27,425 nucleotides of DNA from a virus, in IMG/VR virus record IMGVR_UViG_3300010211_000045, positions 1 through 27,425 of that record; one strand, written 5' to 3'. This document shows positions 13,691 to 22,030 of this stretch, one piece after another (the stretch's first letter is position 1; each line of letters begins with the position of its first letter). A program made the position numbers and the translations under genes. The notes under the pieces are model-generated. The model did no database searches. It was not told the DNA's origin and saw only the letters and a list, made by a program, of their open reading frames with translations.

Positions 13691-15631
13691 ATGGGCGTTG
13701 AGCTTCATCCGCTCGCCAATCCCCGGCGCGTGGCACTGGAGGCGTTGGCCTCGGTGCTGACCCCGCCGCCGCCGATCGACCTGCCGGCCTGGGCGGAACA
13801 CAACATCGAGTTCGGCTCTGAAAGCCCCTTCCCCGGGCCGTTCTCTCTGGACCGGTTCCCGTTCTTCCGCCGCATCCTGGAGGTGCTGAGTCCGGATCAC
13901 CCGGCGCCCTTCATCGTGCTGCGCAAGTCGGCGCAGATCGGCGGTACGGTGCTGGCGCAGACCGCCATCGCGGCGGTGCTCGAGCTGGTACCCTGCCACA
14001 TGCTGTACGTCCACCCCAACGCGGGCAACGCCAAGAAGTGGCTGCGCTACAAGTTCCGCCCCATGGTCAAGGGCACGCGCCTGAACGCCGCCATGCGGCC
14101 CGAGGGGGCCCGCGTCGGGCACTCCTCCATGGCCTGGGAGCGGATCGACCAAGCCGGCACGCTGCAATGCGCGGCGGCCGAAAGCCCGAACGACCTGTCG
14201 ATGGCGTCCTATCCCTATCAGGTGCAGGACGACATTTCGAAGTGGCCGCAGGACAACGGCGCGGGCGATCCGCTGACCCAGGCGGACAGCCGCACCAGCA
14301 GCTTCTTGAAGTTCGGCGGCAAGATCTTTCGCACCTCAACGCCGCTGGTGTCGCCGGGGTGCCGGATCTCGGACGCCTGGAAGGAAGGCACGCGCGAGAC
14401 CTATCACGTGGCCTGTCCCCACTGCGACGGCCTGCAGCCTCTGACCTGGGACAACATGGTCGCCGCCACCACGGACGGGGCGGACCCGCACTTCACCTGC
14501 CTGCACTGCGGCTGCACCATGGAGGAGCGGCACCTGCCCCTGATGATCGACCCCAAGCGCGGGGCCAAGTGGGTGGCGGAGAACCCGGCGGCGGCGTCCT
14601 ATTGCGTCTCGTTCGACCTGTGGGCCGCCTATACGGCCATTAAGGGATGGCGGGATCTGTGGCGGGCGTGGGAGCGTGCCAAGGGCGACCCGCGCGCCGA
14701 ACAGGTGTTCTACAATGACTGGCTCGGGCTGCCCTACATGGTGTTCGGGGCCGCGCCCGAATGGGAAACCCTGCGCGATCGGGCGGAAGAGACCGGCTTG
14801 CAGCGCGGCATCATCCCGCCGCGTCATCCGATCCTGACCCAGGGCGTGGACTGCCAGGAAGACCGGATCGAGGTCCAGGTGGCGACCTGGGGCCCCCAGT
14901 TCCGCCGGTATGTGGTCGATTACGTGGTGATCGACAGCCCGATCACGGACGCGGAGGGGCAACGCCGCCTGACCGAGCAGTTGAACCGTCCCTATCACGA
15001 CGTCTGGGGCAATCCGCGCGCCACCGACATGATGGCGGTGGACGCCAACGCCTACACCAACGACGTCCACGCGTGGCATCGCAAGCTGAAGTCGGGCCGG
15101 GTGATCCTGGTGCGCGGCCGGGGTGGCGACAACGTACCGCCGCTGGAGCGGGTGAAGTGGGAACGCAGCGCGGCGGGCAAGGTCGTGAAGTCCTCGCGGC
15201 GCTGGTACAACGTGGGCGTCTCGGGACTGAAGGCCAGCCTGTATGCGGCCCTGCGCAAGGCCGATCCGCTCGACCTGGGCTATGTCGGGTTCGCGCGCGG
15301 ATTGGGCGATGCGTACTTCGAGGGCCTGACGGCAGAGGTGCGCAAGGAGGTCCGGCGCAACGGCGTCATCGCGTGGCAGTGGATCCTGCCGCCAGGCAAA
15401 CGCAACGAGGCCTTGGACACCGCCAATTACTGTTATGCCGCCGCGTTCAAGATGGGCGTGTTCGTGCGCTCGGACCCCGCCTGGGAAGAGCTGATCGCAG
15501 ACCGCGACATCGAGGCCGTCCAGGGGCAGGCCGACCTGTTCGGCGGTGCGGTCGACACCGCACCGGTAGCGAAGACCGCGCCCAAGGCGCCCGGCACACA
15601 ACCCCGATCCCTGGCGGATCGGCTGGCGTAA
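13691..15631 (+). CDS. terL: Terminase large subunit, lambda gpA family
   Basis: 646-aa ATPase-nuclease that cuts and packages phage DNA; length is close to lambda gpA (641). The ATPase has a Walker-A-like loop RKSAQIGGT (78-86) and Walker B YQVQDDISKW (Asp180, Asp181). A zinc ribbon is visible as Cys242-x2-Cys245 and Cys270-x2-Cys273, typical of the gpA family. The RNaseH-like nuclease shows acidic residues at Asp387 in QGVDCQEDRIE and Asp450 in MMAVDANAYT. An upstream extension in the same frame is antisense to nothing but overlaps the small subunit gene in another frame, so ATG 13691 is used. The product joins the small subunit at the portal. Confidence 0.95.
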   Translation: MGVELHPLANPRRVALEALASVLTPPPPIDLPAWAEHNIEFGSESPFPGPFSLDRFPFFRRILEVLSPDHPAPFIVLRKSAQIGGTVLAQTAIAAVLELVPCHMLYVHPNAGNAKKWLRYKFRPMVKGTRLNAAMRPEGARVGHSSMAWERIDQAGTLQCAAAESPNDLSMASYPYQVQDDISKWPQDNGAGDPLTQADSRTSSFLKFGGKIFRTSTPLVSPGCRISDAWKEGTRETYHVACPHCDGLQPLTWDNMVAATTDGADPHFTCLHCGCTMEERHLPLMIDPKRGAKWVAENPAAASYCVSFDLWAAYTAIKGWRDLWRAWERAKGDPRAEQVFYNDWLGLPYMVFGAAPEWETLRDRAEETGLQRGIIPPRHPILTQGVDCQEDRIEVQVATWGPQFRRYVVDYVVIDSPITDAEGQRRLTEQLNRPYHDVWGNPRATDMMAVDANAYTNDVHAWHRKLKSGRVILVRGRGGDNVPPLERVKWERSAAGKVVKSSRRWYNVGVSGLKASLYAALRKADPLDLGYVGFARGLGDAYFEGLTAEVRKEVRRNGVIAWQWILPPGKRNEALDTANYCYAAAFKMGVFVRSDPAWEELIADRDIEAVQGQADLFGGAVDTAPVAKTAPKAPGTQPRSLADRLA

Positions 15632-15642
15632 GGACATCCGAC

Positions 15643-15858
15643 ATGGCCGACAGGGCAACCCTCCGGGCGCGTCTCGACGCCCTGGAAACCGCGAAGTATG
15701 CGCTGATGTCGGGCCAAGCCGTGGCCTCGGTGAGCCATGACGGCAAGTCGGTTAGCTACAGCCGGGGCGATCTGGCAGCGATCAACGCCGGGATCGCGGA
15801 GATCAAGGCGCAGTTGGGCATAGGCCGCCGCCGGGCGGTCGGGGTGAGGTTCGGATGA
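15643..15858 (+). CDS. gpW-like head-tail connector protein
   Basis: 71-aa protein matching the lambda gpW family in size (68 aa in lambda) and pattern: two N-terminal helices (ADRATLRARLDALETAKYAL), a beta hairpin (VASVSHDGKSVSYSR) and a third helix with DLAAINAGIAEIKAQLG. gpW joins the filled head, below the portal, to allow tail attachment. The start at 15643 has AAGGA upstream. The gene ends in an ATGA overlap with the portal gene, and the order terminase-W-portal is the lambda order. Confidence 0.9.
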   Translation: MADRATLRARLDALETAKYALMSGQAVASVSHDGKSVSYSRGDLAAINAGIAEIKAQLGIGRRRAVGVRFG

Positions 15859-17435
15859 CCATCCTCAACGCCGACGGCTCGCCCATGCGCGCCCAGGCCT
15901 CCGTGACGGCCTATCAGGCGGCGGACCCGATCAGTCAGGACCTGGCCGGCTGGACCCCGGCGCTCGGCTCCGCCGACGCCGACTTGCTGCCGGAGCGCGT
16001 CGACATCGTCGCGCGCATTCGCGATCTGGTGCGCAACAACGGCTGGGCATCGGGCGCAGTGCGCCGAGAACTCGACACCGTGATCGGCGCCGGCCTGCGC
16101 CTGTCCAGCAAGCCGGACTATCGCGCCCTCGGCCTCTCGGCGGACTGGGCGGCCGAGTGGTCTGATCAGGTGGAGGCGCAGTTCCGCCTATGGGCAGACG
16201 ATCCGGCCCGGTGGTGCGATGCCACCCGGCACTACACCCTGGGCGGCCTGTTCGGCATGGCCTACCGGCATTATGTCATCGATGGCGACGCGCTGGCGGT
16301 GCTGCAGTGGCGCGACCATGGGGCGGGCTTCGCCACCACGGTGCGGGTGATCGACCCCGACCGGCTCTCGAACCCGCACGACACCATGGACACGGAGACC
16401 CTGCGGGCCGGAGTGGAACTGGACGGCTGGGGCGCGGCGACCGCCTATCACATCCGCAAGCGCCATCCGGGGGACTGGTTCGCGGGCGGCCGCAACACCT
16501 ACGCCTGGGAGCGCATCCCGCGCGAAACCCCCTGGGGCCGCCCGGTGACGGTGCATTTTTACGACAAGGAGCGGGACGAACAGTCGCGCGGGGTCGGGCG
16601 TCTGACGCCGGTGCTGGAGCGGCTGAAGATGCTCGACAAATACGACAAGGTGGAGCTTCAGGCGGCGGTGCTGAACGCCATCCTCGCGGCGTTCATTGAA
16701 AGCCCGTTCGATCACGCGCTGCTCGAGGACGCCCTGGATGACGGCAAGCTCGTCGGCTATCAGGACCAGCGGGCGGACTTCCATGCCAAACGGGGCCTGA
16801 CCCTGGGCGGGGTGCGCATTCCGACCCTGTTCCCGGGGGAACGCATCGGCTTCCACACCGCGACCCGGCCCAATCAGGCGTTCTCGGCGTTCGAGGCCCA
16901 AGCCCTGCGCAACATCGCCGCCGGCACGGGACTCAGCTACGAGCAACTGTCCACCGACTGGTCCCAGACCAATTACAGCAGCGCCCGGGCGGCGTTGTTG
17001 GAGACCTGGAAGACCATGGTCAGCCGGCGCACCGCGTTCGCCGCGGGGTTCTGCCAGCCGGTGTTCACGGCGTGGCTGGAAGAAGCCATCGACCGGGAGA
17101 TCGTTGCACTCCCCGACGAGGCACCCGACTTCCACGCGGCGCGAGCGGCCTATACGCGGTGCCGCTGGATCGGCCCGCCGAGGGGCTGGGTCGACCCGGT
17201 CAAGGAGCGCCAGGGTGCCTTGCTGGGCATCGCGGGGGGCTTGTCCACGCTGGAGGACGAGGCCGCCGAACAGGGCAAGGACTACCAGGAAACGCTGGAA
17301 CAGCTGCGCATCGAAATGCGGGCCATGCCCGAGGGCGTCCTGCATCCGGCTGCGAAAGACTTCCAGGCGCTGGTGGTCCCAAACCGGGACGGCGGATCGT
17401 CCGACGAAACCGCGCCGGCCCGTCGTACCGAATAG
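15855..17435 (+). CDS. Portal protein, lambda gpB family
   Basis: 526-aa portal (lambda gpB is 533). It forms the dodecameric ring at one capsid vertex through which DNA passes. The family pattern is present along the whole length: the N-terminal ARIRDLVRNNGWASGAVRRE, the FGMAYRHYVIDGDALAVLQW strand region, RVIDPDRLSNP, and the C-terminal core with GERIGFHTATRPNQAFSAFE, AAGTGLSYEQLSTDWSQTNY and SSARAALLETW. It overlaps gpW by 4 bases (ATGA). The final 25 residues are disordered-looking. No break or frameshift is seen. Confidence 0.95.
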   Translation: MTILNADGSPMRAQASVTAYQAADPISQDLAGWTPALGSADADLLPERVDIVARIRDLVRNNGWASGAVRRELDTVIGAGLRLSSKPDYRALGLSADWAAEWSDQVEAQFRLWADDPARWCDATRHYTLGGLFGMAYRHYVIDGDALAVLQWRDHGAGFATTVRVIDPDRLSNPHDTMDTETLRAGVELDGWGAATAYHIRKRHPGDWFAGGRNTYAWERIPRETPWGRPVTVHFYDKERDEQSRGVGRLTPVLERLKMLDKYDKVELQAAVLNAILAAFIESPFDHALLEDALDDGKLVGYQDQRADFHAKRGLTLGGVRIPTLFPGERIGFHTATRPNQAFSAFEAQALRNIAAGTGLSYEQLSTDWSQTNYSSARAALLETWKTMVSRRTAFAAGFCQPVFTAWLEEAIDREIVALPDEAPDFHAARAAYTRCRWIGPPRGWVDPVKERQGALLGIAGGLSTLEDEAAEQGKDYQETLEQLRIEMRAMPEGVLHPAAKDFQALVVPNRDGGSSDETAPARRTE

Positions 17436-17447
17436 GGACTCCTCATC

Positions 17448-18293
17448 ATGTATCCGAGCCTGCACGGCCCGGCGCTGCTGGCGCCGGGATGGGAGGCCTG
17501 CGCCCTCGACGCGGCCGCGCGCTGGCACGCCCTGGGTGGGTCGCCCCCCAAAGGCGCCCTTGCCCTGGCAAGCGCGGGCGGGGCCCGCCGCCTGTATCCG
17601 GTGGTCGAGGGCGTGGCGGTGGTCGCCGTCTCCGGCCTGCTGGTGCACAAGCTGGGCTGGGTCGGCTGCGGCTTCATCACCGGCTATGACGGCCTGCGCG
17701 CGCAACTGGCCCAGGCCTTCGCCGACCCCGAGGTACGCGCCATCGTGTTGGACATCGACAGTGGCGGCGGAGAGGTCGCCGGCTGCTTCGATCTGGTCGA
17801 TTGGATCACCGCCGCGCGCGCCGCCACCGGCAAAACGGTCGCCGCCATCCTGTCGGAGGAGGCCTATTCCGCCGCCTACGCCCTGGCCACGGCGGCGGAG
17901 TCCATCGCCGTGCCGCAGACCGGGGGTGTCGGGTCGATCGGCGCCATCATCCTCCACGTCGACTACGCCGGCATGCTGGAAAAGGCCGGCATCACCCCCA
18001 CCCTGATCGGCGCGGGCGCCCACAAGGGCGACGGCAACCCCTATCAGCCGTTGCCCGAGGCCGTCCGCGCCGACTGGCAGGCCGCCGTCGACGACCTGCG
18101 CACCCTGTTCGCGGCCCGCGTGGCCCAAAACCGTCCAAACCTGACCGAACAGACTGCCCTCGCGACCGAGGCCCGTTGCCTGCGCGGCCCCGCCGGCACC
18201 GCCGAGGCGGTGCGCCTGGGGCTGGCCGACGCGGTCCTGCCCCCCGACGCGGCCTTTGCCGCCGTTCTCTCGCACCTGGAGACACACCCATGA
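17448..18293 (+). CDS. S49-family capsid maturation protease (lambda gpC type)
   Basis: 281-aa SppA/ClpP-fold serine protease that processes portal or scaffold proteins during head assembly. Visible family elements are IVLDIDSGGGEVAG (99-112), the nucleophile Ser141 in SEEAYSAAYALA, and the general base Lys193 in GAHKGDGNPYQPL. The VPQTGGVGSIG strand (155-165) lies between them. Unlike lambda, where the scaffold Nu3 is nested in frame inside C, the protease ends here and the scaffold-like protein is a separate ATGA-overlapping gene. Together (281+175 aa) they are about as long as lambda gpC (439). Confidence 0.93.
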   Translation: MYPSLHGPALLAPGWEACALDAAARWHALGGSPPKGALALASAGGARRLYPVVEGVAVVAVSGLLVHKLGWVGCGFITGYDGLRAQLAQAFADPEVRAIVLDIDSGGGEVAGCFDLVDWITAARAATGKTVAAILSEEAYSAAYALATAAESIAVPQTGGVGSIGAIILHVDYAGMLEKAGITPTLIGAGAHKGDGNPYQPLPEAVRADWQAAVDDLRTLFAARVAQNRPNLTEQTALATEARCLRGPAGTAEAVRLGLADAVLPPDAAFAAVLSHLETHP

Positions 18294-18817
18294 GCGGATT
18301 CAGCTTCGCCCATCTGATGGGCGCGCGCCGCCCGCGCGCTGCCGAAGACTCCCCTGCCGAAGACCCCGACGACACCACCGAAGAGACGTCCGAAGCCGAT
18401 CCGGACGAAGCGAACGACGAAACCGCCGCCGACGATGCCCCGGAGGACGAGAACGACGCCGACGAGGGGGCGAACGCCAACGCCAGCGCCTACGCGCGCG
18501 GCCGAGCGGCGGAACGGGCCCGCTGTGCCGCCATCCTGGGCAGCCCGCAGGCCGCCGGCAACGTCGCCGCCGCCTGCGAACTCGCCTTCAACACCGGCCT
18601 GTCCGCCACCCAGGCGGCGGCCGTGCTGTCCACCCTGGGCACGCCGCGCAAGACCAATGGATCGGGCGCGCTGTCCAAGGCCATGGCCGCCCTCGGCTCG
18701 CCCGACGTGGGCAGCGACGGCCCGGCGAGCGCCCGAAGCGGCCCCGGGGCCGCCGCGAACCCGCTGGTGTCCGCCTACGCCAAGGAAACCGGCACGCGCC
18801 CGCGTGGCCGCCGCTGA
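18290..18817 (+). CDS. Scaffold-like capsid assembly protein (Nu3 counterpart)
   Basis: 175-aa protein with a strongly acidic low-complexity N-terminal half (about 18-60, many Asp, Glu, Ala) and a helical C-terminal half (RAAERARCAAILGSPQAAGN, then LAFNTGLSATQAAAVLSTLG). This matches the proteins that follow S49 proteases in phage head operons and corresponds to the C-terminal part of lambda gpC, i.e. Nu3, the internal scaffold. It is translated from an ATGA overlap with the protease, which couples the two. Expected to be digested or released during maturation. Confidence 0.75.
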   Translation: MSGFSFAHLMGARRPRAAEDSPAEDPDDTTEETSEADPDEANDETAADDAPEDENDADEGANANASAYARGRAAERARCAAILGSPQAAGNVAAACELAFNTGLSATQAAAVLSTLGTPRKTNGSGALSKAMAALGSPDVGSDGPASARSGPGAAANPLVSAYAKETGTRPRGRR

Positions 18818-18832
18818 TCGGGAAACCCCACC

Positions 18833-19186
18833 ATGCTGCAGACCGAGACCTACACACCCCAGGAGCTGTTCACCGGCTCCTTCCCGCGCCACACCGAACC
18901 CCACACCATCGCCGCCGGCCAAACGCTGGCGGCGTTGTCCGTTCTGGGGCGTGTGACGGCCACGGGGGAACTGACCCTGTCCGACGCCACGGCCGCCGAC
19001 GGCTCCGAAACCCCCGTCGCCATTCTGCTGGCCGCCGTCGACACCACGGACGGAGCCGCCCGGGCGCCGGTCTACGTCGCCGGCTGCTTCAACCCCGAAC
19101 TGCTGGTCTACGGCGACGGCCACGACGCGGACACCGTCGCGGCGGCCTTCCTCGGCACGCCGCTGTTCCTGCGCGCCCCCCTCTGA
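18833..19186 (+). CDS. Head decoration protein, lambda gpD family
   Basis: 117-aa capsid-stabilising protein (lambda gpD is 110 aa). Family features are the N-terminal tail with SFPRHTEPHTIAAGQTLAAL, the GRVTATGELTLSDATAADGS strands, PVAILLAAVDTTDGAARAPV and GCFNPELLVYGDG. gpD trimers sit on the expanded capsid and strengthen it. The gene lies directly between the scaffold and major capsid genes, as in lambda, with GGGAAACCCC before ATG 18833. Confidence 0.92.
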   Translation: MLQTETYTPQELFTGSFPRHTEPHTIAAGQTLAALSVLGRVTATGELTLSDATAADGSETPVAILLAAVDTTDGAARAPVYVAGCFNPELLVYGDGHDADTVAAAFLGTPLFLRAPL

Positions 19187-19198
19187 CCGGAGACCCCC

Positions 19199-20236
19199 AT
19201 GAAAAACAGCCTGTTCACCACCCGCCAGATGATGGGCGTGTGGGAGGAATACGACGCCCCCGGCACGCACTTCCTCGATCGCTACTTCCCCCGCCTGCAG
19301 ACCTTCGACGCCGAGTTGGTCGACTTCGACGTGATCCAGAAGGGCGGGACCAAGCTGGCCCCCTTCGTCATGCCGACCGCCGCCGGCCGCCCGGTGCGCA
19401 GCAAGGGCTCCGTCACCAAGACCTTCAAGCCGGCCTATGTGAAGCCGCTGACCGAGGTCGATCCCAACCGCCCGCTGACCCGCCGCCCGGGTGAGCGCTA
19501 CGGCGGCGAGATGGCCCCGGCCGAACGCCGCGCCGCCGTGGTGGCCGATATCCTGCTCGATCACCGGCTGCAGATCACCCGCCGCAAGGAGTTCATGGCC
19601 GGCGAGATCCTGGCCACCGGCATGGTGACGGTGGAGGGCGAGGATTATCCCAAGGTCGTCGTCGACTTCGGGCGCGACCCGGCCCTGACCCAGGCCAAGA
19701 CCGGCGCCGCCCGCTGGGGCGAGGCCGGCGTGGACCCCATCCAGGACCTGGAGGACAACGCCGCCCTGACCCAGGAGAAGAGCGGCCTGCCGGCGACCGA
19801 GGTGACGTTCTCGCCCAAGGCCTGGACGCTGTTCCGCGCCCATGAGCGGGTCGAGAAGCTGCTAGACGTCCGCCGTCAGGCCAGCGGATCGGCGGAGTTG
19901 GGGCCGATCGCGCGCGGCGGGGACAAGCCGAAACAGCGCTATGTCGGCACCATCGGGGACTTCGACTTCTGGGTCTATGACGATCTGGCGGAGGCCGACG
20001 ACGGCACCACGCTGCACCTGCTGGCCGACTATCAGGTGCTGCAGGTGGCCCCGCAGGTGGCGGGCGTGCAGGCGCATGGGGCCATCCGCGATCCCCGTGC
20101 CGGCTATCAGGCGCTGGAGTTCTTCCCGAAGAACTGGATCGAGGAGAATCCCTCCGCAGAGTTCGTGATGACCCAGTCGGCTCCCTTGGTCGTGCTGCCG
20201 CTGCCCAACGGCACCTGCAGCCTGACGGTGCGCTGA
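19199..20236 (+). CDS. Major capsid protein, lambda gpE family
   Basis: 345-aa HK97-fold coat protein (lambda gpE is 341 aa). Conserved family stretches are FDVIQKGGTKLAPFVMPTAA, the VTKTFKPAYVKPLTEVDPNR block, the RRKEFMAGEILATGMVTVEG segment, and the C-terminal GDFDFWVYDDL and SAPLVVLPLPNGT. It follows the decoration protein by 12 bases, with GGAGACCCCC as ribosome site, and its stop overlaps the next start by one base. No frameshift is seen. Confidence 0.95.
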   Translation: MKNSLFTTRQMMGVWEEYDAPGTHFLDRYFPRLQTFDAELVDFDVIQKGGTKLAPFVMPTAAGRPVRSKGSVTKTFKPAYVKPLTEVDPNRPLTRRPGERYGGEMAPAERRAAVVADILLDHRLQITRRKEFMAGEILATGMVTVEGEDYPKVVVDFGRDPALTQAKTGAARWGEAGVDPIQDLEDNAALTQEKSGLPATEVTFSPKAWTLFRAHERVEKLLDVRRQASGSAELGPIARGGDKPKQRYVGTIGDFDFWVYDDLAEADDGTTLHLLADYQVLQVAPQVAGVQAHGAIRDPRAGYQALEFFPKNWIEENPSAEFVMTQSAPLVVLPLPNGTCSLTVR

Positions 20237-20454
20237 TGGCTGCCCCCAAGACGCGCCGGGTGGAGGCACGGATCACGCTGATCGGCGGCGATCCGCGCTC
20301 GCCCACCCGCACCCCGCCGGGCGGCACGCTTGAGCTGCCGGCGAACGAGGCCGAAACCCTGGTCGCGCGCCGGCTGGCGCGTTGGGCGAGTCCATCGGCT
20401 TCAACGGGGGCCGGCACGCTGCCCCTGTCCGGAGGCGACGATGTCATGGGATAG
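20236..20454 (+). CDS. Small head-completion protein in the FI position
   Basis: 72-aa protein. A short beta-rich pattern (ARITLIGGDPRSPTRTPPG, then TLELPANEAETLVARRLARW) is typical of small proteins coded just after the capsid gene in lambda-like heads. By order (E, then this, then FII) it fills the place of lambda FI, which aids packaging, but sequence resemblance to FI itself is weak. It begins on the last base of the capsid stop (TGATG) and overlaps the next gene by 14 bases, so translation is coupled. Confidence 0.65.
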   Translation: MAAPKTRRVEARITLIGGDPRSPTRTPPGGTLELPANEAETLVARRLARWASPSASTGAGTLPLSGGDDVMG

Positions 20455-20773
20455 CCCCACCGCCCTGTTGGCCACCGCCTGCCTGGACAGCTTCGGCCGC
20501 CCGGTCACGGTGCGCTGCCTGGACCCCGACACGGGCGATTACGGCCCGCCGCAGGAGATCGTCGCCATCTTCGACCGTCCCCCCCAGGCCGTGGAGGCGG
20601 GCACCAGCGTGCCCGTCTCCGACAGTCGGCCCTGCCTGTGGCTGCGGCTGGCCGACTGCCTTGTCGCGCCGGAGGCCGGCGACCGGGTTGTCATCGATGA
20701 CGCCGCCTGGACCGTCGCCGAGGCCGTCCCCGACGGCACCGGCAACGCCCGCCTCTATCTGCATGAGGGATAG
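20441..20773 (+). CDS. Head-tail joining protein, lambda gpFII-like
   Basis: 110-aa beta-barrel-like protein (lambda gpFII is 117 aa). The pattern DRPPQAVEAGTSVPVSDSRP, followed by LWLRLADC, GDRVVIDDAAWTVAEAVPDG and a final LYLHEG, fits the Phage_attach/FII family, which plugs the portal and attaches the tail. The start at 20441 has GGAGGCGACG directly upstream and overlaps the preceding gene. It is the last head gene before the tail module and the inserted nucleotidyltransferase gene. Confidence 0.75.
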   Translation: MSWDSPTALLATACLDSFGRPVTVRCLDPDTGDYGPPQEIVAIFDRPPQAVEAGTSVPVSDSRPCLWLRLADCLVAPEAGDRVVIDDAAWTVAEAVPDGTGNARLYLHEG

Positions 20774-20849
20774 GGCGTCCCGTTGACCGGGCAATGGTCC
20801 CCATGCTGCGGTGGCGTCAATCCGCGCCCAGGTTCGAAGGATGACAAGG

Positions 20850-21407
20850 ATGACGATGCTGCTCGGGTCCGATATCGCGGCCCTCATTCAGGCCGACACA
20901 CGCCGTTGGGCCGCCCTTGCCCACGTCGAGGCCCTTGGCCTGCCAGAGGGGAGCATCGGCGCCGGCTTCGTCCGGAACCTCGTGTGGGATCACCTCCACG
21001 GCCGCGTCAGCGACTGCCGCGACGAAGACGTCGACGTTCTGTTTTACGATCCCACGCGGCGGGAGCGGGCGTATGAGACGGACCTTGAGGACCGCCTTAG
21101 GGCCGCTGCCCCCGACCTCGCCTGGAGCGTTCGGAACCAAGCGCGCATGCATGAGCGCAACAACGATCGACCCTACCGGTCTGTCGAGGATGCCATGCGG
21201 TTCTGGACGGAAACGGCAACGGCCGTCGCCGTCTCGCGGGCGGGGGCGACATGCACTCTGTCCGCCCCTTTCGGCCTCGACGATCTCACGGGCCTGATCC
21301 TGAGACCGACGAGCCTCCGCGAGGACAAACGCGCCGCCTTTCACGACCGGATCGCGTCCAAACACTGGCTCAAGCGTTGGCCGAGGCTGACCGTCCACCC
21401 GCGCTGA
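20850..21407 (+). CDS. Nucleotidyltransferase-family protein (NTP_transf_6 type), moron gene
   Basis: 185-aa protein with the strong pattern of the NTP_transf_6 family (COG3575): GAGFVRNLVWDHLHG, the acidic active-site motif DEDVDVLFYD, WSVRNQARMHERNNDRPYRS, EDAMRFWTETATAVAVSRAG and FGLDDLTGLILRPT. The DxD carboxylates of the polymerase-beta superfamily are present, so nucleotidyl transfer is likely; the substrate is unknown for the whole family. It has no role in virion building and is inserted between FII and the tail genes with gaps of 76 and 44 bases. It therefore looks like a moron that may modify host RNA or protein, or exclude other phages. Start choice among ATGs at 20841, 20850 and 20856 is uncertain. 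Confidence 0.85.
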   Translation: MTMLLGSDIAALIQADTRRWAALAHVEALGLPEGSIGAGFVRNLVWDHLHGRVSDCRDEDVDVLFYDPTRRERAYETDLEDRLRAAAPDLAWSVRNQARMHERNNDRPYRSVEDAMRFWTETATAVAVSRAGATCTLSAPFGLDDLTGLILRPTSLREDKRAAFHDRIASKHWLKRWPRLTVHPR

Positions 21408-21451
21408 GACACGGGACGCGGCGCGAGCCCCTCTAAACGAACGGAAACCCC

Positions 21452-22030
21452 ATGACACCACGCGAGACCATTCGCCGCGCGGTGCGCACCGCGCTGCGCG
21501 GGGCGGATAACACGCCCCCGGCGACCGACGCGGGCCGGACGGTGTTCGCCTCGCGCTGCACGCCGCTCGCGCCCCGGCTTCTGCCGGCCATCCTGGTCTA
21601 CACCCAATCGGAACGGCGCGACCGCGACCGGGGCGGCGGGGTGATCCAGCGCCACCTCGACGTGGTGGTGGAAGTCGCCGCCCAGGGCGAGGACGCGGAC
21701 GCCACGGTGGACCGCCTGTCCATGCAGGTCGAGGCCGCCCTGGACGCGGACCCCACCCTTGGCGGCGCGGTCCAGTCGATCGCCTGGGAGTCCAGCGAGG
21801 CGGAGTATGACGGCGAGGGCACCCAGGCGATGGCCGGCCTACGCCTGACCTTCACGGCGGTCTACGCCACCGTGCCGCCGAACGAGGACGGCGACCCGCT
21901 GCCCAGCGGTGTCTATACCTCCTGGGCGCCGGACATCGGCCCGCCGCACGAACCCGATTATGTCGATCTGGCCAAGACATTTTTGCCGGATGCGAGGCCC
22001 AACGATGGAACGCGCGGCCCCGAACCGTGA
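21452..22030 (+). CDS. Tail completion/terminator-like protein (minor tail U type)
   Basis: 192-aa protein. The pattern TPRETIRRAVRTALRGADNT, FASRCTPLAPRLLPAILVYT, HLDVVVEVAAQGEDADATVD, AALDADPTLGGAVQSIAWES and LRLTFTAVYATVP is that of phage tail-terminator or tail-completion proteins that cap the tail and join it to the head. The C-terminal 40 residues are extra and poorly conserved-looking. It opens the tail module after the nucleotidyltransferase gene and overlaps the spike gene by 26 bases. Assignment to lambda gpU or to a myophage completion protein cannot be settled by eye. Confidence 0.65.
   Translation: MTPRETIRRAVRTALRGADNTPPATDAGRTVFASRCTPLAPRLLPAILVYTQSERRDRDRGGGVIQRHLDVVVEVAAQGEDADATVDRLSMQVEAALDADPTLGGAVQSIAWESSEAEYDGEGTQAMAGLRLTFTAVYATVPPNEDGDPLPSGVYTSWAPDIGPPHEPDYVDLAKTFLPDARPNDGTRGPEP

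Noticed and set aside
16188-18287. Very long (699-aa) minus-strand open frame opposite the portal and protease genes
   Set aside because: Shadow of GC-rich codon bias; the plus strand encodes clear lambda-type portal and S49 protease in this stretch.
18044-19843. 599-aa minus-strand open frame opposite scaffold, decoration and capsid genes
   Set aside because: Low-complexity Gly/Arg/Val shadow; plus-strand genes are unmistakable.
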